DNA of 64,000 nucleotides from Sphingosinicella xenopeptidilytica (GCF_042676985.1 NZ_JBHTIK010000005.1:434001-498000); one strand, 5' to 3'. Positions 51,181 to 60,138 are shown, numbered from the stretch's first letter. Numbers and translations: made by a program. Notes: a model not told the origin generated them from the letters alone.

Positions 51181-51975
51181 CTAAAGTTGGTGTTCGAGGC
51201 CCATCGTGGCAAGCAATTCCCGCCGCAGGGTGACGAAGCGCGGGTCATCCCGGTGGCGCGGATAGGGGAGATCGATATCCACGGTCCCGATCACGCGCGC
51301 TGGGCGGTGGCTGAACACGATGACCTGCTGCGAAAGGAGCAACGCCTCTTCCACATCGTGCGTCACCAATATGCTCGTGAACGCCGCATCCTGCCAAAGC
51401 CGCAGCAGTTCGGCCTGCATGGTCATGCGCGTCAGCGAATCGAGGCGCCCCAGCGGCTCGTCGAGCAGCAGCAGCGACGGGTTGTTGACGAGTACGCGCG
51501 CGAGCGCTGCACGCTGCGCCATGCCGCCCGAAAGCTGGTTCGGGAACACGTCCGCGAAGGCGGAAAGGCCGACCAGATCGAGCGCCTCGTCCACCCGGTG
51601 CGCCTGCTCGCGTATGAGCCCGCGCGCTTCCAGCCCGAGCGCGACGTTCTGGCGAACGGTGCGCCACGGATAGAGCGTCGGATCCTGAAAGACGAGCAGG
51701 CGCGAAGGATCAGGCCCCACGATGCGCACGCCGTTCGCGCCGATCTTGCCTTCGCGCGGTTCGTCCAGCCCGGCGATCAGCCGGAGCAGCGTGGATTTTC
51801 CGCAGCCGCTCGGCCCCAGCAGCGAAATGAACGCGCCCGGCTGCACGGTGAACGAAACCTCGTCGAGAACATCGAGCTGCTCGCCGTTGGTATCGAAGGC
51901 GTGGCTGACGTTCCGGACCTGGACCTTGAGTCCGTGGGGTGCGGTGTCTGTTGAGGAGGGCGCGAGCGCTACCAC
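51181..51975 (-). CDS. SsuB/TauB-type ABC transporter ATPase, second system
   Basis: An ABC ATPase of about 264 residues of the nitrate/sulfonate/taurine group: Walker A LGPSGCGKSTLL, Q-loop VFQDPTLYPWRTV, signature LSGGMAQRAALARVL, Walker B LLLLDEPLGRLD and switch His in LVTHDVEEA. I suggest the GTG at 51975, which has AAGGGAA 8-9 bases upstream; another GTG at 51996 would add 7 residues. It energises the permease encoded just upstream on this strand. Confidence 0.9.
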   Translation of the reverse strand: MVALAPSSTDTAPHGLKVQVRNVSHAFDTNGEQLDVLDEVSFTVQPGAFISLLGPSGCGKSTLLRLIAGLDEPREGKIGANGVRIVGPDPSRLLVFQDPTLYPWRTVRQNVALGLEARGLIREQAHRVDEALDLVGLSAFADVFPNQLSGGMAQRAALARVLVNNPSLLLLDEPLGRLDSLTRMTMQAELLRLWQDAAFTSILVTHDVEEALLLSQQVIVFSHRPARVIGTVDIDLPYPRHRDDPRFVTLRRELLATMGLEHQL

Positions 51976-53009
51976 CGGACGATTCCCTTCTGCCACACCA
52001 GCATCCTGTCACGCACGTAGAAGAGCAGGCTGATCAGGCTGGAGAACAGCAGCGCCATGATGATGAGCGCGCCGTAGAGATTGGCATAGGCCGCCCAGCC
52101 CTGCGCCCATTGCAGATACCAGCCGAGACCGGCCTTCACGCCCATCATCTCGGCCACGATCAGCACCGCGAAGGATGAGCCGAGACCCATGAAGAGCCCG
52201 ACGAACACGTTGGGCAGCGCCGCTGGAATCGCGACCTTTGTGATGAGGAAGCGCGTGTCGGCGCCCAGCGTCCGCGCGATGTCGTAATAGGCGCTGGTCA
52301 CCGTGGAAATGCCCGAAGAGGTCAGCACCGCAACGGGGAAGGCCGTGGAAAGCGCGATCAGGAAGGTTGCCGCGCTGAACGTGGACGGGAAGAAGAAGAA
52401 CGCGATCGGAAGCCACGCGGTTGCCGGCAGCGGCCCCACGAAACGCAGGATCGGGTACCCCCAATAATGCACGGCCTTCGACCAGCCGATCGAGACGCCC
52501 GCCGTGAAACCGACGAGGCCGCCGAGCAGATACCCCGGCAGCAGCAGGAGCATCGAATGGGCGATGCTTTCCAGAAGCCGGGAGACGTCATCCGTGTAGA
52601 CTTCGAGGATCGATTGCGGCGGCGGGAAGAACGGCAGCGGAAGAATCCCCGTTTTCGCCGTAAGTATCTCCCATACCGTGATGAGAACCGCGAGCGCGCC
52701 GAACCACAGCCCGTATTCGGAGATCACCTTGAAAACCGGCCGTCTCGCGAGGAACAGCGCGGAGCCGATAAGGCCGATGCCGACAGAAGCCTGAAGGATG
52801 GCGAACAGGGTGGTACGCGACCAGCCCGTCTGATCCGGCCATGCCGCCGACACGGTCGCGGCGCCGAGCCAGAGCAGGCCCGCGACCGGCACGGATACAT
52901 GCTCGCGAAGATGAGAGACGAGGCCGCCCGCCGGAACGCCGTCTTCCACTGGAAGCGTGAAGTCGGTCGGGGTCGCAGTGTCCGTCTGCACCTGAACGGG
53001 TTTATTCAT
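51969..53009 (-). CDS. SsuC-type ABC permease with N-terminal extension
   Basis: A 346-residue permease of the SsuC/TauC family. It is about 85 residues longer than usual: the extra N-terminal part has two or three hydrophobic helices (VPVAGLLWLGAATVSAAW, LFAILQASVGIGLIGSALFLA) before the usual core starting at EYGLWFGALAVLITVWEIL. The EAA loop reads DIARTLGADTRFLITKVAIP. ATG at 53009 has GGTGGAAA upstream. It transports an organosulfur compound together with the Tat-exported binding protein. Confidence 0.88.
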   Translation of the reverse strand: MNKPVQVQTDTATPTDFTLPVEDGVPAGGLVSHLREHVSVPVAGLLWLGAATVSAAWPDQTGWSRTTLFAILQASVGIGLIGSALFLARRPVFKVISEYGLWFGALAVLITVWEILTAKTGILPLPFFPPPQSILEVYTDDVSRLLESIAHSMLLLLPGYLLGGLVGFTAGVSIGWSKAVHYWGYPILRFVGPLPATAWLPIAFFFFPSTFSAATFLIALSTAFPVAVLTSSGISTVTSAYYDIARTLGADTRFLITKVAIPAALPNVFVGLFMGLGSSFAVLIVAEMMGVKAGLGWYLQWAQGWAAYANLYGALIIMALLFSSLISLLFYVRDRMLVWQKGIVRW

Positions 53010-53028
53010 GGCGTGTTTCCACCCTGTC

Positions 53029-54093
53029 TCATGCAAAGAGGTCATCGACGACCCGGTCGGCGAACGCGCGCCCTTCGGTGTTCGCCTTCATCACGCCGAC
53101 ATCGCGCAGTTCATTGGCGTAGAGCGCGATGTCCCCGTGCAGATCCTTGCCCACCGGATGGCGATCATGCGTCTGCGATTTCAGAACCCAGACGATGTCC
53201 TCGACGCTGGCCTTGGCATAGGGCGCGAAGATGCGGGCGACTTTCTCCGGGTTCTCGTCGCAAAGCTGCGCCGCGCTCACCAGCGACATGGCGAGCATCT
53301 TCGCTGCCGTCCTGTCCGAACGGACGAAATCGCCGGACGCGCCGAGAACGCAGCAGACCCGGTTGTGCCAGGGCTGCGTGAGGTTCGTCATCACCTCGAC
53401 GAGGTCGCCGTCCGACTGCTTCTGCATCAGGTACAGGATGGGATCGGAATCCGCGATCGCCTGCACTTCGCCCTTGCGGATCGCTTCGCCGAGCAGCGGC
53501 TGCGGATAGGCGCGCCACTCCACTTCGGTGTTGGGATCGATGCCGTGGGCTTTCAGCAGCACGGCGAAGGTGTTGCGGCCGGACCCTGAAATCTCGCTGA
53601 GACCGACCGTCTTGCCGCGCAGGCTGCGCGGATCGTTCGTGATCCCGGCGCGCCGCGACCCGGCCATGCGGATGCAGCCGCCGTGCGTGCCGCCGATCAG
53701 CTTTACGTCGAAGCCCTGTTCTAGCGGCTTGATCCAGCGCATGATCATGCCGACCCCGGCCTCGGCCTTGCCCGTCGATATGGCTTCCAGCAGCTGGTCG
53801 GTCGAACCCGCGAAGTTCAGGAGTTCGACGTCGAGGCCGTTGCGTTCGTAGATGCCGAGTTCCTTCGCCACCAGTGCGGGCGAAAGGCAGATCGCATTGG
53901 CGTTCCACGCGAGGCGGACCTTGCGGAGACCGGACGCCGTGTGTGTTTCGACGGGCTGCCGGCTCCACAGGCCATAGCCGAGCGCACCCGCCGCCAGCAG
54001 GCCGCCGCCGCCGATAAGCTCCCGGCGGCTGAGCCAGGGCTTGGCCGGTTTGGGGGCGGGTTCGACGATGTCGTCGTCGGGGTCGATGCTCAT
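53029..54093 (-). CDS. sulfonate/nitrate-type ABC binding protein with Tat signal
   Basis: A 354-residue NMT1/SsuA-like binding protein. The N-terminus has an acidic leader and a twin-arginine signal (LSRRELIGGGGLLAAGALGYG, residues about 21-41), indicating export in a folded state, perhaps with a bound ligand. The core begins VRLAWNANAICLSPALVAKELGIY, followed by STGKAEAGVGMIMRW and a Cys pair NRVCCVLGASG. DszB-like desulfinases share this fold, but the export signal favours a transport role. Start ATG overlaps the stop of the flavoprotein gene. Confidence 0.88.
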   Translation of the reverse strand: MSIDPDDDIVEPAPKPAKPWLSRRELIGGGGLLAAGALGYGLWSRQPVETHTASGLRKVRLAWNANAICLSPALVAKELGIYERNGLDVELLNFAGSTDQLLEAISTGKAEAGVGMIMRWIKPLEQGFDVKLIGGTHGGCIRMAGSRRAGITNDPRSLRGKTVGLSEISGSGRNTFAVLLKAHGIDPNTEVEWRAYPQPLLGEAIRKGEVQAIADSDPILYLMQKQSDGDLVEVMTNLTQPWHNRVCCVLGASGDFVRSDRTAAKMLAMSLVSAAQLCDENPEKVARIFAPYAKASVEDIVWVLKSQTHDRHPVGKDLHGDIALYANELRDVGVMKANTEGRAFADRVVDDLFA

Positions 54094-55298
54094 GGGACGG
54101 CTACGCCGATGGGCTCGACCGGCTTGTTGGCCGCGGCCGAAAATGCCGCGCGGCCGGAGCCGCCGAGCGCGACGTCCGCCTGCGGCGTGTGGATACGGCC
54201 GCACAGCACATCGCGATGATAGCGTTCGAGCGGGTTGCTGCGCGACAGGCCGGGGTTGCCGGAGAGTGCGACGAGCCGCTCCACCACGGAGATCGCATTT
54301 TCGGTCACGAGATACTTGAGCAGCGGCAGTTCGGTCGCGCCGAGCTCGCCGCGCGCGGCGGCCTGCAACAGCACGCGGTTCGAGAGCAGCAGCGCGTCGA
54401 CGCTGCCGATCCCTTCCTGAAAGCGGTAGAGACTCGATACGGGCGCGCCGAGATTGGACGGCACGCGGTTGTTCGCCCAGCCCACGAACCAGTCGCGTGC
54501 GGACTGCGCGACGGCATCATAGATCGCGGGGACGAGCGTGCTCCCCCACGCGGCGAATTCCGGGGAGAAGCTGCGCACATGCGCGAGCGGGCGCAGATCG
54601 AGCGCATGATCGAGCGGCGTGGGCACATCCTCGAAGATCACGTCGTGACTCACTGTCGCGCGCATTCCGAGGTGGTCCCAGGTCGGCTCTATGCGGATTC
54701 CCGGCGCCGAACGGTGAACGAGGAACGACCCGACCTTGGGATCGTCATCATCGTTCCGCGCCCAGACGAGCATCCATGTGAGCGCTGTCGATCCGGTCGA
54801 GAAGATCTTGCGTCCGCTGATGCGCCACTGGTCGCCATCGCGGCGCGCGATGGTTGCGGGAAGGCCGCCGCGCGCGGGGGTGCCGAGATCGGGCTCGACG
54901 CGCAGCGAGTTGACCAGCGCGCCGTTATCGAGAACGTCGGCGACGATCCGGCGGCGAAGATGTTCAGGCCATTCCGCCCGTTCGCCGAAGCCGCGCAGGG
55001 TCAGCCATGTCATGGTGAGAACAAGCGCGGAAGACGGGTCGTCGCGCGCGATCGACTGGACCACGGTGAGCGCGGTGGGAAGGTCGGCTTCCTTCCCGCC
55101 AAGGTCGCGCGGCGCCGCTAGGCCGAGAATGCCGGCCTCGTGGAGTTTTCTTGCGTTGCTCTCCGGAAAGTCGCCGCTGCGATCGTGCGCAGCCGCAACG
55201 TCGGCGAAGTCCGGCGCTATGCGATGAAGCGCGGAAAGAACATCGGAATGCAGGTGGGTCATCGCGTCTTGAAAGCCAATGTCAGAGGAATCAGACAT
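54090..55298 (-). CDS. acyl-CoA-dehydrogenase-like flavoprotein (SfnB/DszC type)
   Basis: A 402-residue member of the acyl-CoA dehydrogenase superfamily. It has the helical N-terminal domain, the middle beta domain with IARRDGDQWRISGRKIFSTG (family block) and the C-terminal helical bundle with a GLSRSNPLERYHRDVLCGRIHT segment. In sulfur-acquisition clusters such proteins (SfnB, DszC) are FMNH2-dependent monooxygenases of sulfones or sulfides rather than acyl-CoA dehydrogenases. It heads the leftward operon with a binding protein, permease, ATPase and nitroreductase. Start 55298 chosen; ATGs at 55313 and 55262 also possible. Confidence 0.86.
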   Translation of the reverse strand: MSDSSDIGFQDAMTHLHSDVLSALHRIAPDFADVAAAHDRSGDFPESNARKLHEAGILGLAAPRDLGGKEADLPTALTVVQSIARDDPSSALVLTMTWLTLRGFGERAEWPEHLRRRIVADVLDNGALVNSLRVEPDLGTPARGGLPATIARRDGDQWRISGRKIFSTGSTALTWMLVWARNDDDDPKVGSFLVHRSAPGIRIEPTWDHLGMRATVSHDVIFEDVPTPLDHALDLRPLAHVRSFSPEFAAWGSTLVPAIYDAVAQSARDWFVGWANNRVPSNLGAPVSSLYRFQEGIGSVDALLLSNRVLLQAAARGELGATELPLLKYLVTENAISVVERLVALSGNPGLSRSNPLERYHRDVLCGRIHTPQADVALGGSGRAAFSAAANKPVEPIGVAVP

Positions 55299-55402
55299 CC
55301 CATATCGGTGCAACGCAATTCGCGATCAAAGAAGTTTTCGAAATATGGGCTTAACAATGAATCATAGTTCGATTGCACGGGGTCCATGATCAATGAAGCA
55401 AT

Positions 55403-55454
55403 GCAAATAGTCAGATGAGATTCCCATATACATCCCACCCTTTTGACTATTTGC
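55403..55454. promoter_or_regulatory. 11-bp perfect inverted repeat, GCAAATAGTCA ... TGACTATTTGC
   Basis: Arms GCAAATAGTCA (55403-55413) and TGACTATTTGC (55444-55454), perfect, separated by 30 bases (centre to centre 41 bp, close to four helical turns). It is located in the 257 bp divergent region between the leftward flavoprotein operon and the rightward TonB receptor. The ATAGTCA core also occurs in the sbp repeat (47962-47968). The spacing suits two protein dimers on the same face of DNA. Confidence 0.6.
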
Positions 55455-55555
55455 CATAATCATAGTTGGTTAGCGTCTTCCAATTTGTGAGCGCCATCCT
55501 TTCTGCCTAGTGGTCTCGACCATTCTTTTCCATTTCATCTGAAAAGGGGGTCAAA

Positions 55556-57811
55556 TTGGCCATTCGTTCTGGCACCCGTTGGGGTGCATATCGTACGCGA
55601 ATTCTTCTGGCGGGCGTCGTCAGTTCCGCCTTCCCACTGGCATCTGCGGTTGCGGCCGAAGTCGACGCCGAGGCTGATGCTGATGCCGATCGCTACGGTC
55701 TCGCCGATATCGTTGTCACCGCCGAACGCCGCGAGGGCAACATCCAGAAGACTCCGATCGCGATCACGGCATTCGATGAAAGCCTGATCAAGCAGCAGGA
55801 TATTTCCACTTTCCGGGATCTCTCCGGCCGCATTCCGGGTCTTCTCGCGCCCAAACGCTCAACCGCCTACACCACGCAGACTTACGCAATGCGCGGTATC
55901 GGTGAGACGGATACGTTCCCGGAGCCGACAGTCGCCGTTTACGTGGACGACGTCTATCTCGCGCGCACGGTGGGGTCGCTCTACGACACGCCCGATCTCG
56001 AGCGCGTGGAAGTCCTGCGCGGCCCGCAGGGGACGCTCTACGGTCGCAACTCCGCAGCAGGCGCGATCCGTTTCATCACCAAGGATCCAACCAGCGAGTT
56101 CGGTGGCAGCGCTTCGCTTTCGCTCGGCAACTACGACAATTTCGATGCGCGGCTGCGCCTGAACGGCGCGATCGTTCCGGAGCTTCTCGACGGCTCGATT
56201 TCCGTGATCCGTCATACGCGCGACGGGTGGACTCACAACGTCACGCTCGACGACGACGTGAACGATCTCGATCTCACCGTCGTTCGCGGCAAGCTGAAGG
56301 CGTATCCGTCCGATCGGCTGACGCTGACGCTCAGCGGCGACGCGATGTGGGATCGCTCGACGCCAAGCTATTACGCGCCAGTCTATCAGCCGGATGGCGT
56401 TCCCGGCAGCGGCACCAAAACCAACCCCGACCGGACATGGGCCGACCCGGAGCCGCTCAACAAGACGACGGTCTACGGCGGATCGCTCGTCGCGAAATAT
56501 GAAATCGACGACAATTTCACGGTCAAATCGGTCACGGCGCTGCGTGGGATGCACGGCCCGATCAACTACGACAACGACGGCATCAGCCTTGTCAGCGCCG
56601 ATAGCTGGTCCGACTTCAAGCAATATTACCGCACGCAGGAGTTCACGCTGAACGGAGAGTTCGGCAACTGGAACTTCGTTGCCGGCGTATATTATTTCTA
56701 CGAGTATTTCCGTGACCTTCGCGTTCGCTGGAGCGGCACGAGCCGCACACCGAACCTCGGGCAGGTCGTCTATTCCCGCGGTGCGCTCGAGACCGAGAGC
56801 TATGCGGCGTTCGGCCAGCTGAACTACAGCTTCGACGATCGCTGGAGCGTGACGCTTGGCGGGCGCTACACGAGCGATGACCGATCCTTCAAGAACGAAG
56901 GCGCATCACGCAGCAACGTGCCTCTGGTGTACACGCCGTATCCTGACGTTGACGCGATATTCGCGAGTGCGACCAACTGGTTCTTCACGGACGAAAATGC
57001 CGATTTCTCGGCATTCAATCCCAAGGTCAGCGTGCAGTATCAGCATGATCCGAACCTGCTTCTTTATGCAAGCTATTCGCAGGGCTTCAAGAGCGGCGGT
57101 TTCGATATCCGGGCAACGACGGTGACGGCCTCGATCAACCCCTACCGCCCTCAGACGACGACAGCATACGAAGTCGGGGTCAAGACGAAACTCTTCGACA
57201 ACACGCTGGTCGCGAATCTCGCGGTCTTCTACAATGAGATCGAGGATTTCCACGTTCGTGCATCAGACCTCGTCACCAGGGTCACGCAGCTTCTCAATGC
57301 GGGCGATGGACACACGCAGGGCTTCGAGCTGGAATTGAGCGCACTGCCGACGCAGCGCCTTCGTTTCGGTGCCTCGGTCGCGTATCTGGAAACGAAGTAC
57401 GATACGTTTACCGCGACCTTGCCCGGAAACACGGCGGGACGAACCACGCTGATCGGTCTCGATTTCCCGTTCTCTCCCAAATGGCAGGCGGGTTTCAGCG
57501 CGACCTGGGATTTGCCGATCGATACGGCGGGTGTCTGGAGGGTCGGCGTGGACGGCCAGTATGAATCCGCACGCAAGGATCTCTACAACACGCCTGAATT
57601 GACCGTAAGGAAGCAGGCCTTCTTCAATGGATCGTTCTCCTACACCGGGGAGGACGAATCGTGGACGGCAGGAATTAATGTCAAAAACATCTTCGACCTG
57701 CGCCGCAACCAGGCGGGCGGTTACGCTCCAACCTCGGGCCCGAACGGGAACTACTATTTCGCCTATAACGAACCGAGAATGATCAACGTGTTCATTCGCA
57801 AGAACTTCTGA
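55556..57811 (+). CDS. TonB-dependent outer-membrane receptor
   Basis: A 751-residue TonB-dependent receptor. Translation starts at TTG, with AAAAGGGGG 5 bases upstream. The signal peptide spans about residues 1-34 (ILLAGVVSSAFPLASAVAA), followed by an acidic stretch, the TonB box region LADIVVTAERREGNIQKTP, the plug motif RVEVLRGPQGTLYGRNSAAG and a barrel ending RMINVFIRKNF. It could belong to the sulfur island on its left or the aromatic operon on its right; the divergent, repeat-bearing promoter shared with the sulfur operon favours the former. Confidence 0.93.
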   Translation: MAIRSGTRWGAYRTRILLAGVVSSAFPLASAVAAEVDAEADADADRYGLADIVVTAERREGNIQKTPIAITAFDESLIKQQDISTFRDLSGRIPGLLAPKRSTAYTTQTYAMRGIGETDTFPEPTVAVYVDDVYLARTVGSLYDTPDLERVEVLRGPQGTLYGRNSAAGAIRFITKDPTSEFGGSASLSLGNYDNFDARLRLNGAIVPELLDGSISVIRHTRDGWTHNVTLDDDVNDLDLTVVRGKLKAYPSDRLTLTLSGDAMWDRSTPSYYAPVYQPDGVPGSGTKTNPDRTWADPEPLNKTTVYGGSLVAKYEIDDNFTVKSVTALRGMHGPINYDNDGISLVSADSWSDFKQYYRTQEFTLNGEFGNWNFVAGVYYFYEYFRDLRVRWSGTSRTPNLGQVVYSRGALETESYAAFGQLNYSFDDRWSVTLGGRYTSDDRSFKNEGASRSNVPLVYTPYPDVDAIFASATNWFFTDENADFSAFNPKVSVQYQHDPNLLLYASYSQGFKSGGFDIRATTVTASINPYRPQTTTAYEVGVKTKLFDNTLVANLAVFYNEIEDFHVRASDLVTRVTQLLNAGDGHTQGFELELSALPTQRLRFGASVAYLETKYDTFTATLPGNTAGRTTLIGLDFPFSPKWQAGFSATWDLPIDTAGVWRVGVDGQYESARKDLYNTPELTVRKQAFFNGSFSYTGEDESWTAGINVKNIFDLRRNQAGGYAPTSGPNGNYYFAYNEPRMINVFIRKNF

Positions 57812-57822
57812 ATCTATACACC

Positions 57823-57860
57823 AAAACCTGAAAGCCTGTTCGGCGGGCTTTCAGGTTTTC
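57823..57860. terminator. bidirectional intrinsic terminator
   Basis: A 14-bp stem AAAACCTGAAAGCC / GGCTTTCAGGTTTT with a 9-base loop, flanked by A and T runs for both directions. It lies between the receptor stop (57811) and the converging MarR-type stop (57894). Confidence 0.92.
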
Positions 57861-57893
57861 TCTTTGGCCGAAGTTCGACCCGGTTGGCTGTTG

Positions 57894-58358
57894 TCAGTCG
57901 TCGAGATTGCGATTGAGTGCGCGCAGCGTTCGGTTCAGGCGTGTCACGTCGTCGGCCGGGATGTTGCCGAATGTGCGGGTATAGAGGCCGTCCGCCACGG
58001 CCCACGCCTGCTGGCCCGCGCGTCTGCCCGCATCTGTCAGCTCGACTTCGGTGACGCGCCGGTCCGACGCGCTCTGGCGGCAGTGGACGAGACCGTCGCT
58101 CTGCATCCGCTGGACGATCCGGGTCATCGTCGGCAGCTTGACGATGGCGTTGTCGGCGATTTCGCTGACGCTCAGCACCTTGTCGCCGCGCAGGCTCATC
58201 AGCACGCGCCAGCGGGGAATATCGAGCCCGAGCGCCTTCAGCGCGATCTCCATCTCGTGGAGATAGCGGCCGGTGACACGCGTCAGCCAGTAGAAGGGCC
58301 AGCGTTCGATATCGAATTCGCCGGAGGCTGAGATCGCGCTGGGCACCTGTTCTGTCAT
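57894..58358 (-). CDS. MarR-family transcriptional regulator
   Basis: A 154-residue winged helix-turn-helix regulator. It has an N-terminal dimerisation helix (YWLTRVTGRYLHEMEIALKAL), the DNA-binding part LSVSEIADNAIVKLPTMTRIVQRM and the wing SASDRRVTEVELTDAGR, a typical MarR signature. It is the last gene on the leftward aromatic operon, 11 bp after the dioxygenase beta subunit. It probably represses the operon until an aromatic acid or acyl-CoA intermediate binds. Confidence 0.92.
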   Translation of the reverse strand: MTEQVPSAISASGEFDIERWPFYWLTRVTGRYLHEMEIALKALGLDIPRWRVLMSLRGDKVLSVSEIADNAIVKLPTMTRIVQRMQSDGLVHCRQSASDRRVTEVELTDAGRRAGQQAWAVADGLYTRTFGNIPADDVTRLNRTLRALNRNLDD

Positions 58359-58369
58359 CGACCTGCCGG

Positions 58370-58849
58370 CTAGAGGTAGAGGTTGATATCTCCGCGCATG
58401 GCATCGCAGTCAAGCAGCTCCACCCGCTTCAGCGCGATGCGGAAGGAGTCGCCTTCCGTCACGAGACGGTGGGTGACGAAGCCCTCGAAGCGCGTGGTAC
58501 GGTCGCGTTGATACTCGGCTGCCATCAGCCGCGAGCTGACGGTGATCGTGTTTGCCTCCGCATCGCGCGCGTCGATGCAGACGTTCACGACGATGCGCCA
58601 GCCGCGCGGGCCGCCCTGCAGCGAAAATGCGCTGGTATCGGCGAAGCGGCGGATACGGATTTCGCGGAGCAGGGCATTCTCGTAGATGAGAGAGACATGC
58701 CGCAGCGGATCATCCTGCCCCGGCGCGGCCGGCATCCAGTAGATACCGTCGGGCGTGAACAGCGCATCCCATGCCGCCCAGTCGCGCGCATCGAGCAGGC
58801 GCGCTTCGTGGACGAGAAAATCCTCGACCTTACGGAGATCGACGTTCAT
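58370..58849 (-). CDS. aromatic-ring-hydroxylating dioxygenase, beta subunit
   Basis: A 159-residue small subunit of a Rieske-type dioxygenase (ring_hydroxyl_B, NTF2 fold). Recognisable blocks are VEDFLVHEARLLDARDWAAWD, LFTPDGIYWMPAAPGQDDP and FVTHRLVTEGDSFRIALKRVELLD. It is structural and supports the alpha subunit encoded immediately upstream. The ATG overlaps the alpha-subunit stop (ATGA at 58849). Confidence 0.9.
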   Translation of the reverse strand: MNVDLRKVEDFLVHEARLLDARDWAAWDALFTPDGIYWMPAAPGQDDPLRHVSLIYENALLREIRIRRFADTSAFSLQGGPRGWRIVVNVCIDARDAEANTITVSSRLMAAEYQRDRTTRFEGFVTHRLVTEGDSFRIALKRVELLDCDAMRGDINLYL

Positions 58850-60138
58850 GCGGCGGTCTCCATGTAAGCGGCCCATGTCCGGTACTGGTTGCGGAACACG
58901 AGGTCGCTTGTGCCCATCGCCGACCATCCGCCGTCCGCGTTCGGCTGTTCCTTGCCCATGTGGCGCTGCATGTTCACCCATTCCACCTTTTCCGACATCA
59001 GGCCGGTCTGGATGCGCTGGTATGCCTCATGATCATCCGGACCCACCAGATTGGCCGAGGAATTTATGAGGTTGCAGTAGAGGATCGAGCGTTCCAGCAA
59101 TTCGTCGGGCGCGCCTTTCATGCGGAATGTCCAGGATTCGACGAGCGTGCGATCCACCGCGATCGGCTTGATCACACGGATCGTCTGGATGGGGCCTTTC
59201 AGCGTAAGGCTCGGATAGACGATCGTGTTGTGGCGGTTCATCGAAAAGATTTCCCGCGCGCGCGCTTCGCCGTACGCGGCGTTCATCGCGTCGTTGTAAG
59301 CATCGATTTCCGAATAGCGCGAATGGATGCTCACCGTGCCGCCCGAATAGCTGTGCCCGCCCGGGAAGGCGTGGATGCCCATGTCTTCGAAGAACTCGTA
59401 ATTGCTGGTGAAAGGCCCGAGGATCTCGATCGCCGCCGGAAGTTTCTCGCCCTTGCCGAAATGCCGGTTGGCGACGCTGCGTGCGGTGCCGGAGGATGAC
59501 ATGTGCGTCACCATCGGGTGCATCAGGTCATTCAGATTCTCGAGGAATATCTTCCAGTTGCAGCGGTGCATGTAGCGCAGCACACCGCCTGTTACCTCCA
59601 GTTCGCCCTCGGGCGAGCGGTCCGCCATATTGTCGATCGAGGAATCGACACCCTTCAGCCATTCCTGAAAAGGCGGGGCTTCGTTGGCGAGGCAGGCGAA
59701 GACGAAACCGCGATAGGATGCGACGTTCGCCACCCGCGTCATGCTCGCATCCGGGCTGTGCTTGCCGATGCACGTCCCTTCGTATCCGTCGTCGAGCGGA
59801 ATGGTCCGTACCGCGCCGTCGCGCTGGAAGATCCAGCCGTGATAGGCGCAGCGGAACATGCGGGCGTTGCCCTGTCCCTCGGGCACGACCTGCGCGCCCT
59901 TGTGGGGGCAGCGATTGTAGAGCAGGTGGACCGCGCCCTTGTCGCGCACCATCAGCAGCGGCTGCCGCGCGATCGATGCGGTGATGAAATCGCCGTCGTT
60001 CGGCACCTGGCTCTCGTGGCCGACATAGATCCACGTCGCGCCGAAGATGTTCTGTATCTCCAGCTCGAAGATCGCCGGATCGGTATAGACGCTGCGATGA
60101 ACGCGGTCGTCTTCGACAAGGCCTGATGTGATGGACAT
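58846..60138 (-). CDS. aromatic-ring-hydroxylating dioxygenase, alpha subunit
   Basis: A 430-residue Rieske non-heme iron oxygenase large subunit. The Rieske cluster ligands are C77-x-H79-x17-C97-x2-H100 (CPHKGAQ and CAYHGW). The mononuclear iron site is N201-x2-D204-x2-H207-x4-H212 in ENLNDLMHPMVTH. It dihydroxylates or demethylates an aromatic substrate with O2 and electrons from a reductase and ferredoxin, neither of which is encoded here. ATG at 60138 is preceded by GGAGGACC at a good distance. It forms a functional pair with the beta subunit. Confidence 0.93.
   Translation of the reverse strand: MSITSGLVEDDRVHRSVYTDPAIFELEIQNIFGATWIYVGHESQVPNDGDFITASIARQPLLMVRDKGAVHLLYNRCPHKGAQVVPEGQGNARMFRCAYHGWIFQRDGAVRTIPLDDGYEGTCIGKHSPDASMTRVANVASYRGFVFACLANEAPPFQEWLKGVDSSIDNMADRSPEGELEVTGGVLRYMHRCNWKIFLENLNDLMHPMVTHMSSSGTARSVANRHFGKGEKLPAAIEILGPFTSNYEFFEDMGIHAFPGGHSYSGGTVSIHSRYSEIDAYNDAMNAAYGEARAREIFSMNRHNTIVYPSLTLKGPIQTIRVIKPIAVDRTLVESWTFRMKGAPDELLERSILYCNLINSSANLVGPDDHEAYQRIQTGLMSEKVEWVNMQRHMGKEQPNADGGWSAMGTSDLVFRNQYRTWAAYMETAA

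Noticed and set aside
53029..54093. Assignment as DszB-type desulfinase
   Set aside because: DszB shares the fold, but a twin-arginine export signal and adjacent permease and ATPase genes favour a transport binding protein.
54090..55298. Assignment as a fatty-acid acyl-CoA dehydrogenase
   Set aside because: Fold matches, but it heads an organosulfur transporter operon with no other beta-oxidation genes, so an SfnB/DszC-like role is more likely.
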